Shown here: piece by piece, positions 1-6,106 of the stretch | Numbering within the stretch: position 1 is the stretch's first letter | Layout of the letters: every line of letters starts with the position of its first letter | From: Bacillota bacterium | Lineage (GTDB): Bacteria; Bacillota; Clostridia; Clostridiales; Clostridiaceae | Direction: 5' to 3' | DNA: 13,367 nucleotides | NCBI GenBank assembly: GCA_030706065.1 | Contig: JAUZPH010000043.1 | Coordinates: 1-13,367 of the forward strand | Made by a program: the position numbers and the translations under genes | The notes under the pieces: generated by a model | Told to the model about the DNA's origin: nothing | Databases searched by the model: none | The model's input: only the letters and a program-made list of their open reading frames with translations

Positions 1-1600
1 CATCCAACCCAAGTATATTCGCAGATTCGATAGTTGAATTAAAAAGCTTCCGTAAAATCGCATTGTCCATGGTTGGCCCTGCGCAGATAGCGGTAGTGTA
101 TCCGGCAGCAGTTCTATAAATATTCTCAGGAGATAGGCTGGGGCAGGTAACAAGTCTCCCTTCACTGTCCTCTACAAGAAAGTCCACGAAGAATTCGCAG
201 GCTTCTTTCATTGTCGGGTAAACCTGTTGAAGAAAAGCCTTATCCATTGTAAACTCATATCTATCCCACAGATGCAGGCATAGCCAGGCAGCTCCCATGG
301 GCCAATATGTTGAGGAGGGCCAGGAATCCTGGGGAGATACATCACCCCATATATTCGTATTATGGTGTGCCATAAAGCCTTTACAGCCATACATTTCACG
401 GGCCATAATACGGCCTTTTTTCTTTAATTTCTCGATGAGCCTGAACAGAGGTTCATGGCATTCTGAAAGATTGCACTGCTCGGCTATCCAGTAATTCATC
501 TCAGTATTTATATTTATGGTATATCTGCTTCCCCAGGGAGCAAAGGTCAGGTTATTCCATATACCCTGAAGATTCGCCGGCAGTTCACTGTCTTTTCTGC
601 TGCTTGATATGAGCAGATACCTTCCATACTGATAATACAGAGCAGCAAGAGAATTATCAATGTCTCCGTCAGCTGCTCTCATAAGTCTTTCGTTTGTTGG
701 AATAAATTCATAAAGCCTGTCTTCACCCAGTGAAATATCCATTCTCTTAAACAACTTTACATATTCGGCAATATGATCACTCTTTATAGCCTCAAAGCCT
801 TTTTCCTCAGCCTTTTGAATACGCTCAATACAGACTTTTTCAGGATCGGAGTTATTATAGTCCGTGGCAGCTGCAAAAAGAATAATAAGGTTTGAACCGT
901 TTTCAATAATCAGCTTTCCGTCTTCACAAGAAGCACGGCCCTCCTTTCCCCACCCCTGAAAGTCCGCTGATATTTTCAGCATTGCACAGTATTGAATTGA
1001 ACCATCAGCACATTGGCCTTTCATCACCAGAGAAAGTGGGAGTTTTCCTGCAGAAACACAAAAGTTCTGTGGCCTGGTGAGCGCGGCCTCCAGCTGTATT
1101 GTACGGCCATCGGTAGCCCTCATTGACATGGCAAGAACATCATCTACAGCACTTGTGAGACTTTCAAGGCGGTAACTGACTCCACCTATGGAGTATCTCA
1201 CCCTTGATACGGCAGTTTCAAGATCCAGTTCCCTTCTGTAAGAATGTACTGTTTCTTTTCCTTCACTGTAACCGAAGTTCAACAGGATATTGCCTAAAGT
1301 CTGGTATGAGCCTTGATTATTACCGGTGTAAGCTTCCTTTGCCAACAGGTCGGCTTGTTTCAAATCTCCTTCCAGAATGCATCTTTGTATCTCTTTGACT
1401 AATTCCAATGCCTTGTGTTTATCTGCATTGTTTTCACCTGCGCTCCAGACAGTTTCTTCATTGACCTGTATATTTTCATGAAAAGGATCCCCATGGACCA
1501 TTGCTCCAAGTCTTCCATTACCGAGAGGAAGAGCTTCCACCCACTCGGAAGCCGGTTTGTCGTACCAGAGCTTCAACTTATTGTTATTATCCAGATTCAT
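1..1600 (-). CDS. GH95 glycosidase (alpha-L-fucosidase or alpha-L-galactosidase), partial, C-terminus off the left edge
   Basis: An open frame runs without interruption from ATG at 1600-1598 to the left edge, giving 533 codons plus one base; GH95 proteins usually have about 750-800 residues. The N-terminus (WYDKPASEWVEALPLGNGRL, residues 12-31) is the typical GH95 opening of the beta-sandwich domain. The toroid domain contains LPANLQGIWNN, then YTININTEMNYW (360-371) and LVTCPSLSPEN (483-493). From family knowledge, N363 and N365 match the Asn pair (N421/N423 of Bifidobacterium bifidum AfcA) that activates water, and E492 matches the general acid E566. The Asp corresponding to D766 lies outside the window. 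T361 sits where AfcA has His419, a position linked to fucose versus L-galactose preference. There is no signal peptide, so it is probably cytoplasmic. An AAAGG sequence lies about 11 nt before the start. The gene is divergent from GH27. The family is secure; the sugar specificity is open. Confidence 0.92.
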   Translation of the reverse strand, partial: MNLDNNNKLKLWYDKPASEWVEALPLGNGRLGAMVHGDPFHENIQVNEETVWSAGENNADKHKALELVKEIQRCILEGDLKQADLLAKEAYTGNNQGSYQTLGNILLNFGYSEGKETVHSYRRELDLETAVSRVRYSIGGVSYRLESLTSAVDDVLAMSMRATDGRTIQLEAALTRPQNFCVSAGKLPLSLVMKGQCADGSIQYCAMLKISADFQGWGKEGRASCEDGKLIIENGSNLIILFAAATDYNNSDPEKVCIERIQKAEEKGFEAIKSDHIAEYVKLFKRMDISLGEDRLYEFIPTNERLMRAADGDIDNSLAALYYQYGRYLLISSSRKDSELPANLQGIWNNLTFAPWGSRYTININTEMNYWIAEQCNLSECHEPLFRLIEKLKKKGRIMAREMYGCKGFMAHHNTNIWGDVSPQDSWPSSTYWPMGAAWLCLHLWDRYEFTMDKAFLQQVYPTMKEACEFFVDFLVEDSEGRLVTCPSLSPENIYRTAAGYTTAICAGPTMDNAILRKLFNSTIESANILGLD

Positions 1601-1651
1601 AACTACATCAACCTTTCATAAAAATGAGCATTTCACTCAAAATATAAGTAG

Positions 1652-1680
1652 ATTATAAGTTTGGGAAAATATTGTTGCAA
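1652..1680 (-). promoter_or_regulatory. Promoter for the GH95 gene
   Basis: On the minus strand TTGCAA (1680-1675) is followed by a 17-nt spacer and a perfect TATAAT (1657-1652). This is a strong match to the housekeeping sigma-factor consensus. Transcription would start near 1645, leaving a leader of about 45 nt before the ATG at 1600. The -35 hexamer is part of a TTGCAAG direct repeat, which could be a regulator site. Confidence 0.65.
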
Positions 1681-1727
1681 GCTTTTTTGCAAGTTTTTCT
1701 TTTATTGTCAATTCTCAAAGGTCCATC

Positions 1728-1749
1728 GTCAATGAAATTTTTCATTGAC
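1728..1749. promoter_or_regulatory. 22-bp palindrome, candidate operator in the divergent promoter region
   Basis: GTCAATGAAA and TTTCATTGAC form a perfect 10+10 inverted repeat with a 2-bp centre. The right half overlaps the TTGACA -35 of the plus-strand promoter. It lies about 48 bp upstream of the minus-strand -35. A site of this size and position suits a dimeric repressor or activator that controls one or both divergent genes. The regulator is not in the window. Confidence 0.5.
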
Positions 1750-1773
1750 ATTCAAGTTGGATTTAAATGTAAC
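1745..1773 (+). promoter_or_regulatory. Candidate promoter for the GH27 gene
   Basis: A perfect TTGACA (1745-1750) is followed after 17 nt by TGTAAC (1768-1773), which matches the -10 consensus at four of six positions. It would give a leader of about 135 nt. The weak -10 suggests activator dependence or a promoter elsewhere. The -35 overlaps the palindrome at 1728-1749. Confidence 0.4.
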
Positions 1774-1804
1774 TCTGAAGCCGGATATCTATTTGTCACC
1801 AACA

Positions 1805-1837
1805 GCAATATATGTCTATATCAGGTTAATATATTGC
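1805..1837 (+). repeat. 9-bp inverted repeat in the GH27 leader
   Basis: GCAATATAT (1805-1813) and ATATATTGC (1829-1837) are perfect complements separated by 15 nt. They could form a weak A+T-rich hairpin in the untranslated leader or be a protein site. In such A+T-rich DNA it may be chance. Confidence 0.3.
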
Positions 1838-1912
1838 CAGTATATTTTACTAAATACATGTAATATGAAAGCAAGAGATATATAAACAATACAAAATGAA
1901 AGGAGGATTTCC

Positions 1913-3208
1913 ATGAACAAAAACAAATTTGCCGTTACTCCGCCTATGGGCTGGAACAGCTATGATTATTACGACACTACTGTGAATGAGGAACAGGTAA
2001 AGGCGAATGCTGATTATATGGCAGCGCATCTTAAGCAGTTCGGGTGGGAATACATTGTAGTGGATATCCAATGGTATGCATATGCTGCAGGTACTCAAAG
2101 AAATCGATATCAGTACATCCCTTTTGGAAAAGTGGAAATTGACCAATATTCCAGGTTACTTCCATGCCCTGAACGATTTCCTTCATCAGTGAATGGACAA
2201 GGGTTTAAGCCCCTAGCTGACTATATTCACAGTCTTGGCTTGAAATTTGGTATACATATCATGCGTGGAATCCCCAGAATTGCTGCACACAATCATATGA
2301 AGGTTTCAGGAACCGAGGCTACAGCTAATGAAATAGCCAGTCCATCTTCCATATGCTGGTGGAATCCGGATATGTACGGGTTGGAGGTTGATAGAGAGGG
2401 AGCACAGGAATACTATAACTCCATTTTTGAATTGTATGCAGAGTGGGGGGTAGATTATATAAAGTGCGATGATATAGCAAGGTTTGATATGCCTTCTGCA
2501 AGGAAGGAAATAGAGATACTGCATAATGCGATACAGCACTGCAGCCGTCCCATGGTACTCAGCCTATCACCGGGACCGGCATTAATTGATAAAGCATGGC
2601 ACTACGAAAAGTATGCAAACATGTGGCGTATCACAGATGATTTTTGGGATCATTGGCCTCTGCTTCAAAATATGTTTGAACGATGTGAAATCTGGCAAAA
2701 CCATGTATCAGAAGGCTGTTATCCCGATTGCGATATGCTGGCCCTGGGGTATTTGGGAAAAGGATTTGATGATGAGCGATCTACCAGATTTACGAGTGAA
2801 GAGCAAATAACAATGATGACTCTGTGGTGCATATTCAGGTCCCCCCTGATGCTTGGAGCAGAGCTGACAAAGCTGGATGAGTGGACCAGGAGTATTCTCA
2901 CCAATAAGAAGGTATTACGCCTTTTATCTCATTCAAGAGGTGCAAAACAAATAAAGCGGGATAAGTATCAGGCTGTATGGTTATCTAAAGATACAGAGGA
3001 GGACGCTTATTATCTGGCTGTTTTCAACCTCAGCGATGATATACAGAAGATTTCGATAACTGCTGAAGAAATTGGACTGAGTTCCTTTAAAGATAAAAAG
3101 ATGGAAGAACTATGGAGCAGTGAAGCATTTAATGGTTCTGACGGTGTCTTTGAAACGGGGGTTTCAGCGCATGGAGCACAGCTTTATAAGCTGACAGATA
3201 ATTTATAA
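1913..3208 (+). CDS. GH27 glycosidase (alpha-galactosidase or beta-L-arabinopyranosidase)
   Basis: This is a 431-residue cytoplasmic enzyme without a signal peptide. AGGAGG (1901-1906) lies 6 nt before the ATG. The N-terminus TPPMGWNSYDYY (9-20) is the classic GH27 start of the TIM barrel. The catalytic nucleophile should be D186 in VDYIKCDDIA (180-189), in the K-x-D arrangement of the family. The acid/base should be D243 in WRITDDFWD (R239-x3-D243). SPLMLGAEL (310-318) closes the barrel, and residues from about 340 to 431 form the usual C-terminal beta domain. The substrate-contact motif, normally a D-D-C-W type, reads VDIQW here (D51, I52, W54), so the second Asp that contacts galactose O4/O6 is missing. 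That leaves the sugar uncertain: D-galactose, L-arabinopyranose or another. It is probably first in a run with GH51 and the esterase. Confidence 0.9.
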   Translation: MNKNKFAVTPPMGWNSYDYYDTTVNEEQVKANADYMAAHLKQFGWEYIVVDIQWYAYAAGTQRNRYQYIPFGKVEIDQYSRLLPCPERFPSSVNGQGFKPLADYIHSLGLKFGIHIMRGIPRIAAHNHMKVSGTEATANEIASPSSICWWNPDMYGLEVDREGAQEYYNSIFELYAEWGVDYIKCDDIARFDMPSARKEIEILHNAIQHCSRPMVLSLSPGPALIDKAWHYEKYANMWRITDDFWDHWPLLQNMFERCEIWQNHVSEGCYPDCDMLALGYLGKGFDDERSTRFTSEEQITMMTLWCIFRSPLMLGAELTKLDEWTRSILTNKKVLRLLSHSRGAKQIKRDKYQAVWLSKDTEEDAYYLAVFNLSDDIQKISITAEEIGLSSFKDKKMEELWSSEAFNGSDGVFETGVSAHGAQLYKLTDNL

Positions 3209-3218
3209 AGTCATATAT

Positions 3219-3317
3219 AGATGTGTGAGTTTATATTATAATTAATCACCTTCGAAAAATCGGTGAAGATTCGATATTTTCTTCGGTGAATTTGTTAACG
3301 TTTAAACTCACACATCT
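3219..3317 (-). repeat. Palindromic intergenic element, copy 1 (99 bp)
   Basis: A perfect 15-bp inverted repeat (3219-3233, AGATGTGTGAGTTTA, with 3303-3317) encloses 69 nt between GH27 and GH51. The core 3254-3282, read on the minus strand, matches 4928-4956 of copy 2 at 28 of 29 bases. Read in that orientation the layout is arm, 20 nt, core, 20 nt, arm, close to copy 2. The right end (arm plus inner flank, 29 nt) matches copy 2 at about 23 of 29. TCACC at 3246-3250 can pair with GGTGA at 3262-3266 or at 3285-3289. There is no T-tract after the right arm, so it is not an ordinary terminator, and I see no clear target duplication. Confidence 0.8.
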
Positions 3318-3339
3318 TTAAAAAATTCATGGAATAAAT

Positions 3340-3345
3340 GGAGGG
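3340..3345 (+). promoter_or_regulatory. Ribosome binding site that fixes the GH51 start
   Basis: GGAGGG lies 7 nt before the ATG at 3353. It overlaps the earlier in-frame ATG at 3338, which therefore cannot be the main start. Confidence 0.8.
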
Positions 3346-3352
3346 TATCAAA

Positions 3353-4882
3353 ATGAAAAAAGCAAGATTAAAAGTGGACAAGGATTTTGCCGTTGCCGAG
3401 GTAGACAAGAGAATCTTCGGTACTTTTATTGAATCCATCGGGGATATTGTGTATGGAAATATTTATAACCCCGATCATCCGCAGGCTGACGAGCAGGGTT
3501 TCCGTAAGGATGTGCTGCAGCTGATGCGTGAACTTAATACATCTGTTATCCGCTACCCCGGCGGTAATTTAGTGTCCGGCTATCATTGGATGGACGGAAT
3601 CGGCCCCAAGGATCAGCGGCCCGTACGCTTTGAAAAGGCGTGGAGAAAAATCGAGACTAACCAAATGGGCATTGACGAATATACAGACTGGGTGAAAAAG
3701 GTAGGCTCGGACCCCATGCTCGCTGTTAATCTTGGCACAGGCACACCGGAAGAAGCCTCCTACGAAATAGAGTATACAAACATGGAGAGCGGTACTCATT
3801 TCAGTGACCTGCGCAAAAAGTACGGCCATGAAAAACCTCATGACATTAAGATGTGGTGTCTGGGCAACGAGATGGACGGTACCTGGCAGCTTGGAGAAAA
3901 GACTGCCGAAGAATATGGCCGTATAGCCTATGAAGCCGCCAAGCAAATGCGGCTTGTAGACCCGGATATCGAATTGGTGGCCTGCGGCAGCTGTGCCAAT
4001 GACAAAACCCATCCTTCCTTTCCGGACTGGGATCGTACAGTGCTGGAGCATTGCTATGACAATGTTGATTATCTTTCTCTGCACCGTTATTACAACTACG
4101 ACCCCGAGAGTGTGAAGGGAACTGTATTTCCATCGCAATTCACCCCTGAGGACCTGCCATGTATCTCCCAGGACCTTGGCAGCTTCATAGACACCATTTG
4201 TGCTGCCGCCGATTTTGTGAAGGGGCGTAAATACTCCGATAAAACAATCAATATATGCTTCGACGAATGGGGCGTGATGTCCAGCCAGACAGCAAAGGCG
4301 GAGGGACTTGACTGGAGCGAACGGACAATTCCTGAGAACGGCCGCCGTGTTTTTTCTATGAACTTGATTGATGCCGTGTTGTTTGGAAGCATACTCATAA
4401 CTTTCATAAATAAGTGCGACAGGGTAAAGATCGCCTGCCAGTCCATTGTAATAGGAAGCATGGTAGGTGTTGATCCCAAAGGCGGCGCTTACAAGCAGAC
4501 AACCTTTTATCCCTTCCAGCACGCTGCCACTTATGCAAGAGGTGTGGCACTGCGCCCGGCACTTGAAAGTCCGTTGAAGAAAACCGAGAGGTTTGGAGAA
4601 CAGCCTTTTATCCAGACAGCAAGCGTTTATGACGAGGAAGCCGGCATTGTTACAGTATTTGCCGTAAACTTAGGACTCCGTGAAAGTGTGGAATTGGACT
4701 GCCAGCTGCAATTCGAAAGTGTGAAACTCCTGCAGCACATTCAGATGTACGACAGTCAGCCTCTCGCCGTAAATACCTTTGAGAATCCGGAGCGTATAAT
4801 CCCGAAGGAAATCAGTGTTGACAAAAACGAAGTTGTACTGCCGCCATTAAGCTGGAACGTACTTCGTTATCAGGTGAAATAA
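3353..4882 (+). CDS. GH51 alpha-L-arabinofuranosidase, intracellular
   Basis: A 509-residue protein of normal GH51 length with no signal peptide. It should remove terminal alpha-L-arabinofuranosyl groups from arabinoxylan- or arabinan-derived oligosaccharides in the cytoplasm, with retention of configuration. RYPGGNLVSGYHW (67-79) and the EYTN...GTHFSDLR stretch (140-154) are family hallmarks. The acid/base is E173 in WCLGNEMDG (168-176), and the nucleophile is E305 in ICFDEWG (301-307); these match E175 and E294 of the Geobacillus enzyme. The barrel ends near residue 390 and a C-terminal beta-sandwich follows. The segment after the nucleophile (about 310-375) departs from common GH51 wording (GSMVGVDPKGGAYKQT for the usual NVIAPI-type text) but keeps ITFINKCDRVKIA. 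The start at 3353 is chosen by its ribosome binding site. Base composition looks somewhat richer in G+C than its neighbours. Confidence 0.95.
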   Translation: MKKARLKVDKDFAVAEVDKRIFGTFIESIGDIVYGNIYNPDHPQADEQGFRKDVLQLMRELNTSVIRYPGGNLVSGYHWMDGIGPKDQRPVRFEKAWRKIETNQMGIDEYTDWVKKVGSDPMLAVNLGTGTPEEASYEIEYTNMESGTHFSDLRKKYGHEKPHDIKMWCLGNEMDGTWQLGEKTAEEYGRIAYEAAKQMRLVDPDIELVACGSCANDKTHPSFPDWDRTVLEHCYDNVDYLSLHRYYNYDPESVKGTVFPSQFTPEDLPCISQDLGSFIDTICAAADFVKGRKYSDKTINICFDEWGVMSSQTAKAEGLDWSERTIPENGRRVFSMNLIDAVLFGSILITFINKCDRVKIACQSIVIGSMVGVDPKGGAYKQTTFYPFQHAATYARGVALRPALESPLKKTERFGEQPFIQTASVYDEEAGIVTVFAVNLGLRESVELDCQLQFESVKLLQHIQMYDSQPLAVNTFENPERIIPKEISVDKNEVVLPPLSWNVLRYQVK

Positions 4883-4893
4883 TTTGTTATTAC

Positions 4894-5040
4894 AGATACG
4901 GAAATTTAAACCTTTATTATTCGGCTGAGAAAATATCGAATTTTCACCGATTTTTCCGGATGTAAAATTTCTGCGAAGTAGAATACAATTTAGAGGAAAT
5001 TTTACATCCCTGATAAATTAAAATATAAATTTCCGCATCT
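4894..5040 (+). repeat. Palindromic intergenic element, copy 2 (147 bp)
   Basis: 15-bp arms (4894-4908, AGATACGGAAATTTA, and 5026-5040) pair with one A/C mismatch. Inside, 4928-4956 is the 29-nt core shared with copy 1 in inverted orientation. The arm-to-core gap is 19 nt, against 20 in copy 1. The two copies' arms differ at five positions, and at four of them the partner base changed to keep the pair. Copy 2 is longer mainly because of a 52-nt hairpin at 4958-5009. It fills most of the gap between GH51 and the esterase. Confidence 0.8.
4958..5009 (+). repeat. Perfect 14-bp hairpin nested in copy 2
   Basis: GGATGTAAAATTTC (4958-4971) and GAAATTTTACATCC (4996-5009) are exact complements with a 24-nt loop. 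Copy 1 has only a few bases at the corresponding point, so this looks like an insertion into copy 2 or a loss from copy 1. No T-tract follows. Confidence 0.75.
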
Positions 5041-5070
5041 ATATATGCCCTGTGAAGAGCAGGGCATTAC

Positions 5071-5076
5071 AGGAGG
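5071..5076 (+). promoter_or_regulatory. Ribosome binding site that fixes the esterase start
   Basis: AGGAGG lies 7 nt before ATG 5084 and 4 nt before ATG 5081. It lies downstream of the open frame's first ATG at 5045, which has no comparable site. Confidence 0.75.
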
Positions 5077-5083
5077 TGAAATG

Positions 5084-5917
5084 ATGAAGGAATATAAGAA
5101 CATACCATACAAAAGGGTAGAGACCCGTGATTTGTTTTTGGATATTTTTCTTCCGGAGGATAAAAATCCTCCTCTGATCATGTGGATACATGGAGGCGGC
5201 TGGAAGGAGCTGAACAGGACATGGAATCTTGCAATACCGCTGCTGGAGAAAGGATATGCCGTTGCAGAGGTAGATTACAGATACTGTGATGAAGGGGAAT
5301 TTCCAACCCAGATGCTGGATCTAAAGGATGCACTGCTTTTTCTGAGAAGGAATGCAGATAAGTATGGGTATGATGGGGGAAAGATAGCGGTATCAGGTGA
5401 TTCCGCAGGTGCACATCTGTGTACCTTGATGGGTGTATCGGCAGGTAACCGGGACTGGGAAACCGCTGAAGAAGATTACAGAATTCAGGCCGTTGTTGAC
5501 ATGTGCGGACCGACGGAACTGGCCATGTCATTTCTAGGCAAGGGTGAGGAACCGGATAACCCCATCGCTGAACTGCTGGGAGCGCCGGTGTCGTCGAAAA
5601 CGGGATTGGGCCGCGCCTCAGCAGCGAGTCCCATGACTTACATCAACGGCAGTGAACCGCCATTCTTAATTCTGCATGGTTCGGAGGATCCTGTAGTGTA
5701 CCCCGAACATTCAAGGCTTCTGCGAAATGCACTTGAAAAGGCGGGAGTACCGGTAATGATGTATCTGATACCGGGAGCAGTACATGCTTTTGGGGGCAGA
5801 CTTGTAACTGATATCATCGGCGAGTTCCTGGATTATTATCTAAAGGGAATAAAAACGGTGGAAACGCCGGAAGTGAAAGAATGTCACATGAGAAAGATTC
5901 CCTACGTCAGGAAATAA
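5084..5917 (+). CDS. Alpha/beta-hydrolase esterase (acetyl-esterase/lipase-like), probable sugar esterase
   Basis: A 277-residue single-domain serine esterase without signal peptide. The oxyanion-hole motif is HGGGW (36-40), the nucleophile is S107 in GDSAG (105-109), and the triad is completed by D202 in HGSEDPVV (198-205) and H234 in GAVHAFGG (231-238). This is the hormone-sensitive-lipase/BD-FAE type of fold often placed among hemicellulose genes as a deacetylase or feruloyl esterase. From context it would remove acetyl (or feruloyl) groups from imported oligosaccharides so that the glycosidases can act; that role is inferred. ATG 5081, one codon earlier, is also possible. The segment between about 145 and 185 is the variable cap and gives no substrate clue. 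It is likely co-transcribed with GH51. Confidence 0.88.
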   Translation: MKEYKNIPYKRVETRDLFLDIFLPEDKNPPLIMWIHGGGWKELNRTWNLAIPLLEKGYAVAEVDYRYCDEGEFPTQMLDLKDALLFLRRNADKYGYDGGKIAVSGDSAGAHLCTLMGVSAGNRDWETAEEDYRIQAVVDMCGPTELAMSFLGKGEEPDNPIAELLGAPVSSKTGLGRASAASPMTYINGSEPPFLILHGSEDPVVYPEHSRLLRNALEKAGVPVMMYLIPGAVHAFGGRLVTDIIGEFLDYYLKGIKTVETPEVKECHMRKIPYVRK

Positions 5918-5991
5918 TATGTAGGCGAGAAGGCTTAAAAGATTAACTCAGGTAACTTACTAGTAACAATATCAGCTTATGTTTCTTATTT

Positions 5992-6032
5992 AAAAGGGGG
6001 ATGTATTTATCATATTACGTACCCCTCTTTTT
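5992..6032 (+). terminator. Possible rho-independent terminator after the esterase
   Basis: AAAAGGGGG (5992-6000) can pair with CCCC-T-CTTTT (6022-6031), extended inward by ATGTA (6001-6005) against TACGT (6016-6020) with a small bulge. The 3' arm runs into five T residues. It would end the GH27-GH51-esterase transcript. The stem is imperfect, so read-through is possible. Confidence 0.5.
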
Positions 6033-6106
6033 CCATTAGCAGCGAAGAATGATACAGCTTCAATATTTGAAAATCAAAAAGTTATATTTTTGAAGGGGTG
6101 AACAAA

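Larger units (their letters stand above)
1601..1912. other. Divergent intergenic regulatory region
   Basis: This 312-bp A+T-rich gap separates the minus-strand GH95 gene from the plus-strand GH27 gene. It holds a good minus-strand promoter, a weaker plus-strand promoter, a perfect 22-bp palindrome between them, two TTGCAAG direct repeats (1675-1681 and 1687-1693, 12 bp apart) at and upstream of the minus -35, and a 9-bp inverted repeat at 1805-1837. I see no small gene with a credible ribosome binding site here. Confidence 0.7.

Noticed and set aside
3237..3242. A TATAAT inside palindromic element copy 1
   Set aside because: No acceptable -35 lies 16-18 nt upstream (the bases read TATATA), and the region is A+T-rich enough for chance.
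3293..3306. A catabolite-control (cre)-like site, TGTTAACGTTTAAA
   Set aside because: It misses the cre consensus at two fixed positions and lies within the palindromic element, downstream of any clear promoter.
3219..3317. Reading the palindromic elements as rho-independent terminators
   Set aside because: The arms enclose long loops and are not followed by T-tracts in either copy; a terminator of normal form is seen at 10229-10259 for comparison.
3338..3352. Earlier in-frame ATG for GH51
   Set aside because: It overlaps the GGAGGG ribosome binding site that serves the ATG at 3353.
3569..4522. A 317-codon open frame on the minus strand opposite GH51
   Set aside because: It lies wholly inside a gene with clear catalytic motifs, has no ribosome binding site or recognisable protein features, and is best explained by codon bias of the sense gene.
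5045..5083. Earlier in-frame ATG for the esterase
   Set aside because: It lies before the AGGAGG at 5071-5076 and adds residues unlike the family's usual start; ATG 5084 has ideal spacing.
5957..5966. The palindrome TTACTAGTAA after the esterase
   Set aside because: Ten bases of A+T-rich palindrome with no associated promoter or second copy is within chance expectation.
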